DNA of 64,000 nt from Sphingomonas sp. Mn802worker (lineage in GTDB: Bacteria; Pseudomonadota; Alphaproteobacteria; Sphingomonadales; Sphingomonadaceae), in assembly GCF_000382485.1 (NCBI RefSeq), contig NZ_AORY01000011.1, positions 1 to 64,000 on the forward strand. The letters run 5' to 3'. Each line of letters begins with the position of its first letter. The first letter of the stretch is position 1. The translations under genes were made by a program, and so were the position numbers. This document shows positions 34,336-42,611 of the stretch, one piece after another. Under the pieces are notes generated by a model that did not search any database, had not been told where the DNA came from, and worked only from the letters and a program-made list of their open reading frames with translations.

Positions 34336-35178
34336 CTAGCCGCGGGCGGCGAGCGGAGCGGTGTCACGCGCGACCCGCTCGTAAAAGCCGCGATACGCCG
34401 CACTCGGCCGCAACGACTCGCTTTGCCCGATCACCGTCTCACCGGCACCCAGCAACAGCAACGCACCGGGTTTGAGCGCCTGCGCCAATCGCTCCAGCAC
34501 TACCTGCCGCACCGCCGGCGTCAGGTAGAACAGCACGTTGCGGCACAGGATCAGGTCATATCGTCCCGGAACTGGATCGGTCGCCAGATTGTGGCGGCGA
34601 TAACTGATGCCTGTCAGCAGCGCCTTGTTCGCGATCCAGTCACCGTCGTCGCTTTCGAACCAGCGCATCATGCGACGAATCGGCAGGCCACGCTGGATCT
34701 CGAATTGCGAGTAACTTGCCATGCGTGCCCGCGCGATGGCGCTTGCCGACACATCGGTGGCGAGGATGTCGGGCGCGGTGCCACCGTCCTCGGCGAACAG
34801 CATCGCGAGCGACAACGGCTCCTGACCCGTCGCGCAGGCCGCGCACCAGATGCGCGGGCGTGTGCCCGCCGGCACGGCGCTACGCACCGCCTGCACCGCT
34901 GCCTCGATCACGCCCGCATCGCGGAAGAACGACGTTTCATGGTTGAGCAGCGCATCGACGATCCGGTCGCCGATGCGGTGATCGTGTCCGTCGAGCAGCC
35001 TTGCGACCAGCGCGTCGGCGTGCGGCAGCGACAATTCGGCGAGCAGCGGACCGAGTGCCGCCTCAAGCCGCCAGGTGCGATTGGCGGCGAGTTGCTGCCC
35101 GGTGCGCGCCTCCAGCAGCGCGGACAGGACGGCGGTCGCGCCTGCGCTCGGCGGCTCGCTGCGAACGGCCACGCTCAT
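34336..35178 (-). CDS. cheR: Chemoreceptor methyltransferase CheR
   Basis: A 280-residue SAM-dependent methyltransferase. The N-terminal helical part has the family motif LLNHETSFFRD; the SAM-binding part has IWCAACATGQEPLSLAM and YDLILCRNVLFYLTP. It methylates Glu residues of chemoreceptors. Its ATG overlaps the cheB stop (35175-35178), and it is the last gene of the cluster. Confidence 0.93.
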   Translation of the reverse strand: MSVAVRSEPPSAGATAVLSALLEARTGQQLAANRTWRLEAALGPLLAELSLPHADALVARLLDGHDHRIGDRIVDALLNHETSFFRDAGVIEAAVQAVRSAVPAGTRPRIWCAACATGQEPLSLAMLFAEDGGTAPDILATDVSASAIARARMASYSQFEIQRGLPIRRMMRWFESDDGDWIANKALLTGISYRRHNLATDPVPGRYDLILCRNVLFYLTPAVRQVVLERLAQALKPGALLLLGAGETVIGQSESLRPSAAYRGFYERVARDTAPLAARG

Positions 35179-36236
35179 GGTCGACCGTTGGCGGTGATGA
35201 AACCCGCGATCTGATCGGGTGACAGCACCGCGTGCGCCAACCCCTCGCCCGCCACCGCACCCGGCATGCCCCAGACGACCGAGGAGGCACGGTCCTGCAC
35301 CACCACGGTGCCGCCGCTGGCGCGCACCTGCCGTGCGCCGTCCAGTCCGTCGCGCCCCATCCCGCTCAACACCACCGCCAGCAACCGCTCGCGATAGATC
35401 GCCGCGAGCGATGCGAACATCGGGTCGACCGCGGGCAGATTGCCGGTCGTGGCCGGCTCGCGCGACAGGCGGAGCGCCGCCGTGCCGTCGCCCAGCGACC
35501 GGGCGACGACGTGCGCGTCACCCGGGGCAACGACGATCTGTCCGGGCAGCAGACGCGTGCACTCGCTCGCAACCGTGCACACCCGGCCCGATGCCGTGGT
35601 GATCTGATCCGCGAAGAAGGTTGAGAAACTGCTCGGCAGATGCTGGGTCACGACGATGGGGCGCTGCATCGTCTCCGGGATCGCACGCAGGACGCTGGTC
35701 AACGCGTGGATGCCGCCTGTCGAGGCGCCGATCGCGACCACATCGAAGGGGTAAGCGGGCCGGGTCCACGCGCGCGACACAGGAACCGCGATGGCCTCTG
35801 CCTCGGTCAATCCATCGAGTTTGGCGAGCAGCGTGTCCGCGAACCGCGTCCCCATCGTCGCCGCGCCCGGCTTGACCAGCGTGTCCGCCGCGCCGAGTGC
35901 CAACGCCTCCACCGCGTGCGCCGCTCCGTCCGCCGCCGACCCCGACACGATCAGCACCTTCGCGCCGCGCGCCGCGCGCAGCAGATCGGGCAAGGCCGCC
36001 AGTCCGCTGGTCCGCGGCATTTCGATATCGAGCAGGAGCAGCTCGACGCTCGTTTGGCGCAACAGCACCAGCGCCTCCGACGCGCTCGCACACATGCCGG
36101 CCACGCGGTAGCGGCCGCTCTCCGCAACCATCCGCGACAAGGCCGCGCGCGCGACCGCCGAATCGTCGACGATCATCACGCGCGGCACAGGGACGCATGA
36201 CGTCGCTGGTCGTTCGAGGGAGCATGACGACGCCAT
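35175..36236 (-). CDS. cheB: Chemotaxis methylesterase/response regulator CheB
   Basis: A 353-residue protein: a receiver domain (18-135) with phospho-acceptor Asp70 in LLLLDIEMPRTSG, and a methylesterase domain (165-350) with Ser172 in GASTGGIHAL, His199 in TQHLPSSFS and an Asp in SGMGRDGLDG. It removes methyl or amide groups from chemoreceptors when phosphorylated by CheA. The ATG at 36236 gives a 17-residue lead before the receiver; a later start just before VMIVDDS is possible. Confidence 0.94.
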   Translation of the reverse strand: MASSCSLERPATSCVPVPRVMIVDDSAVARAALSRMVAESGRYRVAGMCASASEALVLLRQTSVELLLLDIEMPRTSGLAALPDLLRAARGAKVLIVSGSAADGAAHAVEALALGAADTLVKPGAATMGTRFADTLLAKLDGLTEAEAIAVPVSRAWTRPAYPFDVVAIGASTGGIHALTSVLRAIPETMQRPIVVTQHLPSSFSTFFADQITTASGRVCTVASECTRLLPGQIVVAPGDAHVVARSLGDGTAALRLSREPATTGNLPAVDPMFASLAAIYRERLLAVVLSGMGRDGLDGARQVRASGGTVVVQDRASSVVWGMPGAVAGEGLAHAVLSPDQIAGFITANGRP

Positions 36237-36256
36237 GGCGCGTGTCCGTGTCCGAT

Positions 36257-36622
36257 TCAGGCGACGCCGACGATCTGGAGCTTGCTTTCCAGCGTTTCGC
36301 GGTCGAACGGCTTCATGACATATTCATCCGCCCCCGCCTCGATCGCGGCGCGAATGTGCGCCATGCCGTTTTCGGTGGTGCAGAACACGACCTTCGGCCG
36401 CTTCGCCAGCGTCTCGTCGCCCAATGCGCGCAGGAACTCCATCCCGCTCATCACCGGCATGTTCCAGTCGAGCAGCACCACATCGGGTTGGTGCGCGTGG
36501 CATTGCGCCAGCGCCTCGCGACCATCCGCCGCCTCCGCCACCGCGAAGTTCAGCGTCTCCAGGATGTGGCGCGCGACCTTGCGGATGACCTTTGAGTCGT
36601 CGACGATCAGGCAGGTTTTCAT
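36257..36622 (-). CDS. cheY: CheY-type single-domain response regulator
   Basis: A 121-residue receiver domain with the acidic pair Asp8-Asp9 (IVDDSK), phospho-acceptor Asp52 (VVLLDWNMPVMSG), Thr in FCTTEN and Lys in YVMKPFD. It would carry the CheA signal to the flagellar motor or another target. It lies between cheW and cheB with short gaps (78 and 20 bases). Confidence 0.92.
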   Translation of the reverse strand: MKTCLIVDDSKVIRKVARHILETLNFAVAEAADGREALAQCHAHQPDVVLLDWNMPVMSGMEFLRALGDETLAKRPKVVFCTTENGMAHIRAAIEAGADEYVMKPFDRETLESKLQIVGVA

Positions 36623-36700
36623 GCGGTTACTCGACTTGCATCGTTGTTCAGAGACCTTGGCAGACAGGCGTAAGTGTCGCGTTAACGGAAGCCGAAGCGA

Positions 36701-37126
36701 TCAAGCGGCGGCCAGTTCGACCAGTCGCTTCACATCCAGCAACATCAGCGTCTCGCCGCTGCCCTCCGCCACCCCGCGCACGGCCGACCAGCCGCCCTCC
36801 AGCGCCATGCCGGCGGGCGGCGGCGCGATCGTCACCGTCGCGACATCCTCAAGCGTGTCGACCGCGATCGCGTACAGGTGACCATCGACCATCGTCACGA
36901 CACCGCGCGACGCGGCTTGATCGTCGCCCGGCAGGTCGAGCACGCGGCGCGTCTCGATCACGGTGGCGACACGACTGCGCAAGGCCGCGAGCCCACGGAT
37001 CGTCGCCGGCGCACCGGGTGCCGGCTGCACCGCGGGCAGGTCGACCACGGAATCGATCTGCGCGGCGTCGAACAGGATGCCACGGCCCGCGACGTGCGCG
37101 AGCAGGTGAAGCGTCGGCTCGTTCAT
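36701..37126 (-). CDS. cheW: CheW-like scaffold protein
   Basis: A 141-residue CheW domain: GRGILFDAAQIDSVVD, GLAALRSRVATVIETRRVLDLP and the C-terminal MLLDVKRLVE. CheW links CheA to chemoreceptors. Its ATG overlaps the cheA stop (37123-37126), so the two are coupled. The sequence is more divergent than housekeeping CheW proteins. Confidence 0.85.
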   Translation of the reverse strand: MNEPTLHLLAHVAGRGILFDAAQIDSVVDLPAVQPAPGAPATIRGLAALRSRVATVIETRRVLDLPGDDQAASRGVVTMVDGHLYAIAVDTLEDVATVTIAPPPAGMALEGGWSAVRGVAEGSGETLMLLDVKRLVELAAA

Positions 37127-39396
37127 GCGCGGAGTTCCTGCAACGCGGCGACCAGGGCGGCACGGTCACCCCGGTAAAGCCCGGAGCCGGCATGTCGGCT
37201 CAATCGGATGACGCGGCCCGGCGCGGTTCCCGCCTCTTCCTCCATCGCCAACGCGACTGCGACCGGGCTGCCGGGTCGGGTGTGGCGCACGACCTGATAC
37301 CCCGCCGCCTCGATCGTCGGACGCAGGAAGGCTTCCATCCAGCCGCTCTCGCTACCATGAAGCAGGCACAGCGGCCGTGTTGCGGGTGCCGCCGCGACGT
37401 CGAAGAGCGTGAGCGGATCGACCAGCTCGATCGGCTCGTCTGCCAACATCACAAGCGTGGTGCCGTCCGGTCCTTCGATCGTTTCCTCCGGCAGGTCGAC
37501 GATCTCGATCGCTTCGATGACTGGATAGGCCATCTCACGTCCGTCGAGTTGCAGGCGCAGGATTGTCCTGATCGCCGCCGGATCGGCGGCGCGCGTGATC
37601 GAGACCGGCACCGCCGCGCCGTCGCGCGTCACCCACCAGCGACCGGCTGCAAGCGACAGCGCATCGGCCGGAACCTGCTCGATCCGGCCGACCGCCTCCG
37701 CCGCGATCAGTCGGGTGCGCCCGTCGACGTCGCGGAACAGCAACGCGCGCGGTGCCTCGACCACGACCTCCGCCTCCACGACCACCTCCTGCCGCTCAAA
37801 TCGCAAGCCTGCGCGTGCGGCGATCCCGGCGGCATCGAGCAACAGGATCGGCATGCCGTCGTCCGGCAGCATCTGCCCGGCGTAGATGCCTGCGGCCATG
37901 ACCGCGGGCGCGGCCGGCTTGACCACCAGTTCCTGCGTCTCGACGACCCCGCTGATGCCCAACGCGAACATGCCCTCGCGCAACGACAGGATCGCGACCA
38001 GCGTCACTTGCTCCGGCTTGGCGAGCCCCAGCAGCGACGGCAGGTCGACCATCGGCATGCGTCGCCCGCGCACGACCGCCATCGCATGTGCGCCGAACCG
38101 TTCGATCCGCAGCGCGCCCTGCTCGACCGCGACGATTTCCTCGACTACCTGCCGCGACAGCGCGAACCGCGTGCCCGCCGCCTCGACGATCACCGCGTTC
38201 AGGATCGCAAGCGTCAGCGGCACCTCGATCGTGACGGTCAGGCCGCGCCCGGGCTCGTTCTTCAGCGCGATCCGCCCGCCGATCTGTTCGACGTTCGCCT
38301 TGACGACATCCATCCCCACGCCGCGCCCGGAAATGTCGCTCGCTTCCTCGCGCGTCGTCAGCCCGGGTTCGAAGATCAGGTCAAGCCGGCGCGCTTCGCT
38401 CCATCCGGCGATCTCGCTTGCGCGGCTCGGCTGGGCGCGAATGGCCTTTTCTACAAGCCGATCCGCATCGATCCCGCGCCCGTCGTCAACGATCTCGATG
38501 ACGATCAGATTGCCCGCCTGCCGTGCGGCGACGCGGAGCGTTCCGGCCACCGGCTTGCGCGCGAAGACGCGGTCGGCGCGTGCCTCGATCCCGTGATCGA
38601 TCGCGTTGCGGACCATGTGCGCCAGCGGATCGCGCAGCATCTCGATCATCTCGCGGTCAAGCTCGACATCGCCGCCCTCAATCACCAGCGACACGATCTT
38701 GCCGACCGCCGCTGCAGTATCGCGGACCATGCGCGGCAATGCCTGGAACAGCGCATCGATCCGCTGCATCCGCGTCAGCGTCACAGTTTCGCGCAGCTCC
38801 GCCACCGTCATCGACAGTCGCTCGAGCATCGCCTCGAGCTTCGGATCGCCCGCGTCCCGCAGCTGCCGCGCGACCTGATTGCGCGCCAGCACCATGTCCG
38901 ACACACCGCTCATCATCCGGTCGAGCAGGTCAACCGACAGTCGCACGGTTCGCTTGGGTGCGCGCGCCGACTTGCCGGGTATTATGGCGGTGCCGTGCGC
39001 TTCGGCATCAACGGTCGGTGAGGCCGCTACACGCTGGTCCAGCTGGGCGATCAACGCCGCCTCGTCGCCGTCGTCGAGCGGCTGCCCCGCATCGATCGCC
39101 TCGACGATCTCGCCGATCCGATCAACGATCGCGAGGATGGCCGACACGGTTGCGGCATCGGGTTGACGCGTACCCGAGCGGACGGCCGACAGCACATCCT
39201 CGGCCGCGTGGCTCAATCGGGCAAGGCGCGGCAGGTCGAGGAAGCCGCAGCTTCCCTTGATCGTGTGGACAAAGCGGAAGATCGCGCCCAGCCGCGCCTG
39301 ATCGCTCGGATCGCGCTCCCAGCCGACGATCTCGCCCGAGAGCGCTTCCAGCGTCTCGCGCGTCTCGGCAATGAATTCCTGCAGCAGATCGTCCAT
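37123..39396 (-). CDS. cheA: Chemotaxis histidine kinase CheA with degenerate C-terminal receiver-like tail
   Basis: A 757-residue kinase: HPt domain with His44 in FVHTIKGSCGFL, dimerisation domain (VRLSVDLLDRMMSGVSDMVLARNQ), ATPase domain with HMVRNAIDHGIE, DDGRGID and GRGVGMDVVK, and a CheW-like domain (about 410-550). A second CheW-like stretch follows. The last 84 residues (674-757) have the alternating pattern of a receiver (LLHGSESGWMEAFLRPTIEAAGY) but lack the acidic pocket and phospho-acceptor Asp, so it cannot act as a normal phosphate sink. No P2 domain for CheY docking is obvious. A CtrA-like box lies 42-56 bases before the ATG. Confidence 0.93.
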   Translation of the reverse strand: MDDLLQEFIAETRETLEALSGEIVGWERDPSDQARLGAIFRFVHTIKGSCGFLDLPRLARLSHAAEDVLSAVRSGTRQPDAATVSAILAIVDRIGEIVEAIDAGQPLDDGDEAALIAQLDQRVAASPTVDAEAHGTAIIPGKSARAPKRTVRLSVDLLDRMMSGVSDMVLARNQVARQLRDAGDPKLEAMLERLSMTVAELRETVTLTRMQRIDALFQALPRMVRDTAAAVGKIVSLVIEGGDVELDREMIEMLRDPLAHMVRNAIDHGIEARADRVFARKPVAGTLRVAARQAGNLIVIEIVDDGRGIDADRLVEKAIRAQPSRASEIAGWSEARRLDLIFEPGLTTREEASDISGRGVGMDVVKANVEQIGGRIALKNEPGRGLTVTIEVPLTLAILNAVIVEAAGTRFALSRQVVEEIVAVEQGALRIERFGAHAMAVVRGRRMPMVDLPSLLGLAKPEQVTLVAILSLREGMFALGISGVVETQELVVKPAAPAVMAAGIYAGQMLPDDGMPILLLDAAGIAARAGLRFERQEVVVEAEVVVEAPRALLFRDVDGRTRLIAAEAVGRIEQVPADALSLAAGRWWVTRDGAAVPVSITRAADPAAIRTILRLQLDGREMAYPVIEAIEIVDLPEETIEGPDGTTLVMLADEPIELVDPLTLFDVAAAPATRPLCLLHGSESGWMEAFLRPTIEAAGYQVVRHTRPGSPVAVALAMEEEAGTAPGRVIRLSRHAGSGLYRGDRAALVAALQELRA

Positions 39397-39437
39397 GCGG
39401 CCTCGATGTCCCAGACCGCCGGCATGGCACGATTAGG

Positions 39438-39452
39438 TTAAGAGCGGCTTAG
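39438..39452 (-). promoter_or_regulatory. Candidate CtrA-binding box upstream of cheA
   Basis: The minus strand reads CTAA-GCCGCTC-TTAACC, one mismatch from the CtrA consensus TTAA-N7-TTAA, and with the favoured trailing CC. It lies 42-56 bases before the cheA ATG in the 84-base gap after chpT. Confidence 0.55.
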
Positions 39453-39480
39453 GAGCCGCCCCTACCATCGCGATACGCGC

Positions 39481-40128
39481 TCACCGCGAGGACGGGAGCG
39501 TCGCCCCGAACATTAGCGAACCGTCCTCCGCTTCGCTCACCACGACAGAACCGCCCGCTTCGTCGGCGATCGCGTGCACCATATAGGCAGCCGCTGCGCG
39601 CGGGGTGACCGCATCGTCGGCGGCTCCGTCGACGAGCACAGCGCGCAGGTCGGGATCGAGCACGATGCGTGGCCCCTCTGCGTGCAGCACGATTTCGGTC
39701 AGCCCGTCGCTGTCCTCCGCCCCGATCGTCAACCGGCCACCACGCAGCAGCGCATCGCCCGCGATCATCGACAGGTTCAACAGCACCTTGATCGCCGATT
39801 TGGTCAGGTCGGCGCGTTCGACCACCCAGTTCAGCGTCAACCGCTTGTTGTCGCCGAGCAGCCCCTCGATCGCGATCTGCGCCTCGCGCGTGTCGACCCG
39901 CTCGCCGAACCCGCCAGCCGCGCCAAAGGCCAGCCGGAAGAACTTGAGCTTGTTCGCCGATACCCGCGCGCTTTCGTTGAGCAATTCCATGCAGCGCGCA
40001 CGCATCGCCGGATCGGTCTCGTCCGCAAGCAACTCCAGCCCGTTGTTGAGCGCGCCCACCGGCGACAACAGGTCGTGGCACAACCGTGAGCAGAGCAGGC
40101 TGCCGAAATCGACCGGACTGATGGCCAT
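39481..40128 (-). CDS. chpT: Histidine phosphotransferase ChpT
   Basis: A 215-residue protein with a two-helix DHp-like part holding the phospho-acceptor His18 in SRLCHDLLSPVGAL, then a degenerate ATPase-like domain. In Caulobacter ChpT passes phosphate from CckA to CtrA and CpdR. It stands first in the chemotaxis cluster, 84 bases upstream of cheA. A CtrA-like box is 71-85 bases upstream of its ATG. DivL at 3.8-6.1 kb belongs to the same relay. Confidence 0.92.
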   Translation of the reverse strand: MAISPVDFGSLLCSRLCHDLLSPVGALNNGLELLADETDPAMRARCMELLNESARVSANKLKFFRLAFGAAGGFGERVDTREAQIAIEGLLGDNKRLTLNWVVERADLTKSAIKVLLNLSMIAGDALLRGGRLTIGAEDSDGLTEIVLHAEGPRIVLDPDLRAVLVDGAADDAVTPRAAAAYMVHAIADEAGGSVVVSEAEDGSLMFGATLPSSR

Positions 40129-40198
40129 GGATGATCCTTGGGATGCGCGGAACTGATGCAGGCGTTGTGACCGCTGCGCGGTAGCGGCGCAAGCAGGG

Positions 40199-40213
40199 TT
40201 AATGCGGTCTTAT
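40199..40213 (-). promoter_or_regulatory. Candidate CtrA-binding box upstream of chpT
   Basis: The minus strand reads ATAA-GACCGCA-TTAACC, one mismatch from TTAA-N7-TTAA and again with trailing CC. It sits just at the 3-prime end of the M67 peptidase gene and 71-85 bases before the chpT ATG, suggesting that CtrA controls the gene that feeds it. Confidence 0.55.
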
Positions 40214-40623
40214 TCCGCCGTGACGACCAGTTCGACCGGATCGAAGCGCCCGTGCAGCGCCCCGTGCTCCACCGCGCGCCATGCCGCCAACTGGCCCGCT
40301 CCGACGATGATCCAGACCGCCCCGTCCGCGGCCGCCTCCCTCGCGTCGGTCCGTGACGGACACATGTCGCCGGTCGGATGGGAGTGATAATGACCGATCA
40401 CGCTCGACCCTCCCTTCCTCGCCGCGCGCCACGCCGCGATCAGCGCGGCGGGATCGAGCTCGAACCGCGTCGCCGGCTCGCGGCTGACGTTCGCGCATCC
40501 CTCGACCGCGGCGATCCGCCCTACCCCGCCCAACAACAGTCCGCACACTTCCGCGCGCGACGCCGCGGCGTGATCCAAGATTCGTTGCCGATCCGTAATT
40601 GAAATTTTCACTCTCATCGCCAT
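40210..40623 (-). CDS. Stand-alone M67 (JAMM/MPN) metallopeptidase
   Basis: A 137-residue JAB domain. The JAMM zinc motif is complete: Glu in AEVCGLLLGG, His-x-His in GHYHSHPTGD and Ser/Asp in CPSRTD. Bacterial single-domain members cut after C-terminal glycines of ubiquitin-like sulfur carriers or act in pathways such as cysteine or cofactor synthesis; no sulfur carrier gene is adjacent. The start (MAMRVKI) is 12 bases from the divergent rluD start. Confidence 0.85.
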   Translation of the reverse strand: MAMRVKISITDRQRILDHAAASRAEVCGLLLGGVGRIAAVEGCANVSREPATRFELDPAALIAAWRAARKGGSSVIGHYHSHPTGDMCPSRTDAREAAADGAVWIIVGAGQLAAWRAVEHGALHGRFDPVELVVTAE

Positions 40624-40635
40624 CTAGGATGCAGC

Positions 40636-41583
40636 ATGGACCGGGGGGTTTCCATCATCGAAGCGACGATCGCCTCGGCTGCCGACGGCTGGCGGCTCGA
40701 TCGTGCGCTGGCGGACGCGGTTCCGACCCTGTCGCGTGAGCGGTTGAAGGTGCTGATTAACGCCGGACTGGTCTCGCAGGGCGAGACGCTGGTGCGCGAT
40801 CCGGCACGAAAGTCGCGCGGTGGCGAACGGTTCAGCGTCGCCGTGCCCGCCCCCGCCCCGGCGCACAACGAGGCGCAGGACATTCCGCTCGTCGTCGCGT
40901 TCGAGGACGAGCATTTGATCGTCGTCGACAAACCTGCCGGGCTGGTCGTCCATCCAGCCGCGGGCAATCTCGACGGGACGCTCGTCAATGCGCTGCTCCA
41001 CCACTGCGGCGGCAGCCTGTCGGGGATCGGCGGCGTCGCCCGGCCCGGCATTGTCCACCGTATCGACAAGGACACGTCCGGACTGATGGTCGCGGCCAAG
41101 ACCGACCGCGCACATGAGGGGCTGGCGAAGCAGTTCGCCGCGCATTCGATCGACCGCCGCTACCACGCGATCGTCGCCGGGCGACCGATGCCGGCGGCAG
41201 GAAGCGTCGACGCCCCACTCGCGCGGAGCCCGCAGAACCGCAAAAAGGTCGCGATCGTTGCCGGCGGAAAGCGCGCCCTGACGCATTACCGCACCCTGCA
41301 CAGCTTGCGTGAGGCGGCAATGGTTGAGTGTCGGCTCGAGACCGGCCGCACGCATCAGGTCCGCGTCCACATGGCATCGCTTGGCCATTCCTTGCTGGGC
41401 GACCCGGTTTATGGTAGAACAAAACAGGCTCACAAGGGCGTGTTGGACACGCTGAACTTCCGTCGGCAGGCGCTGCACGCCACCCGGTTGGGGTTCGTTC
41501 ATCCGATTTCGACCGCCACGATGGCGTTCGACAGCCCGATGCCCGCCGACATGCAGGAACTGTTCAGGCGGCTTGACGTATAG
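40636..41583 (+). CDS. rluD: 23S rRNA pseudouridine synthase, RluA/RluD family
   Basis: A 315-residue protein with an S4-like RNA-binding domain at the N-terminus (DGWRLDRALADAVPTLSRERLKVLI) and the catalytic motif HRIDKDTSGLMVAAKT with the essential Asp. The C-terminal GRTHQVRVHMASLGHSLLGDPVYG is family standard. The RluD assignment (Psi1911/1915/1917) rests on the S4 domain and length. It lies directly before rpoH on the same strand. Confidence 0.9.
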   Translation: MDRGVSIIEATIASAADGWRLDRALADAVPTLSRERLKVLINAGLVSQGETLVRDPARKSRGGERFSVAVPAPAPAHNEAQDIPLVVAFEDEHLIVVDKPAGLVVHPAAGNLDGTLVNALLHHCGGSLSGIGGVARPGIVHRIDKDTSGLMVAAKTDRAHEGLAKQFAAHSIDRRYHAIVAGRPMPAAGSVDAPLARSPQNRKKVAIVAGGKRALTHYRTLHSLREAAMVECRLETGRTHQVRVHMASLGHSLLGDPVYGRTKQAHKGVLDTLNFRRQALHATRLGFVHPISTATMAFDSPMPADMQELFRRLDV

Positions 41584-41659
41584 GATCGGACCACGCGTGC
41601 TGCACCGCAATGGGACAGCAAAGGTGCGTTCTCCGCGAGAAAGGGAGACACAAAGGATC

Positions 41660-42562
41660 ATGGCAAAAGGCAGCAACGTCCCGGCGACGATCCCGGCGCT
41701 CGGCGGCGAGCAAAGCCTCAACCGCTACCTGTCCGAGATCAAAAAATTTCCGATCCTAGCGCCCGAGCAGGAGTTCATGCTCGCTAAGCGGTTCCAGGAG
41801 CATGGCGACACCGATGCGGCGGCGCAGCTTGTCACCAGCCACCTGCGCCTCGTCGCGAAGATCGCGATGGGTTATCGCGGCTACGGCCTGCCAACGTCCG
41901 AGTTGATCTCCGAAGGCAACATCGGGCTGATGCAGGGCGTGAAGAAGTTCGAGCCCGATCGTGGCTTCCGTCTTGCAACCTACGCAATGTGGTGGATCCG
42001 CGCCTCGATCCAGGAATATATCCTGCGCTCGTGGAGCCTCGTGAAGATGGGCACCACCGCGGCGCAGAAGAAGCTGTTCTTCAACCTGCGCCGCATGAAG
42101 GCGCGGCTCGACGCGTTCGAGGACGGCGATCTCAGCCCCGAAAACGTGCAGAAGATCGCGACCGATCTCGGCGTGACCGAGGCCGACGTGGTCAGCATGA
42201 ACCGCCGCATGGCAATGGGTGGCGACACCTCGCTCAACGTTTCGATGCGCGAGGACGGCGAGGGTCAGTGGCAGGATTGGCTGCAGGACGATGCGCCGCT
42301 GCAGGACAAGGTGGTCGCCGACCAGCAGGAAGCGGACGTGCGCCACGACATGCTGGTCAACGCGATGGAGGACCTGAACGACCGCGAGAAGCACATCCTG
42401 ACCGAGCGTCGCCTGACCGACGATCCCAAGACGCTGGAGGAGTTGAGCCAGGTCTACGGCGTCAGCCGCGAGCGCGTGCGGCAGATCGAAGTGCGCGCGT
42501 TCGAGAAACTGCAACGCGCGATGATGCGGCTGGCAGGCGAGAAGCGACTGCTGACCGCTTGA
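41660..42562 (+). CDS. rpoH: Heat-shock sigma factor RpoH (sigma-32)
   Basis: A 300-residue sigma-70-family protein: region 2 with LRLVAKIAMGYRGYGLP and MWWIRASIQEYILRSWSLVK, the RpoH box QKKLFFNLRRMK that marks sigma-32, and region 4 with LEELSQVYGVSRERVRQIEVRAFEKL. It directs RNA polymerase to heat-shock genes. The ATG at 41660 follows AAAGGA; the frame is open to 41573 inside the end of rluD. Other rpoH paralogues are common in alphaproteobacteria, so this may be one of two. Confidence 0.96.
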   Translation: MAKGSNVPATIPALGGEQSLNRYLSEIKKFPILAPEQEFMLAKRFQEHGDTDAAAQLVTSHLRLVAKIAMGYRGYGLPTSELISEGNIGLMQGVKKFEPDRGFRLATYAMWWIRASIQEYILRSWSLVKMGTTAAQKKLFFNLRRMKARLDAFEDGDLSPENVQKIATDLGVTEADVVSMNRRMAMGGDTSLNVSMREDGEGQWQDWLQDDAPLQDKVVADQQEADVRHDMLVNAMEDLNDREKHILTERRLTDDPKTLEELSQVYGVSRERVRQIEVRAFEKLQRAMMRLAGEKRLLTA

Positions 42563-42611
42563 CGGATCGCCGGCCGACCGGTCTTCTTTCCTGCAAACGG
42601 GGGGGTGAACC

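Noticed and set aside
36660..36680. GTTAAC near cheY as a CtrA site
   Set aside because: The second half-site is at N8 and poorly matched, so it does not fit TTAA-N7-TTAA.
36592..39021. Very long plus-strand open frame (809 codons) opposite cheA
   Set aside because: It is Arg/Asp/His-rich translation of the reverse strand of a clear CheA gene, has no domain, and such frames occur opposite nearly every GC-rich gene here.
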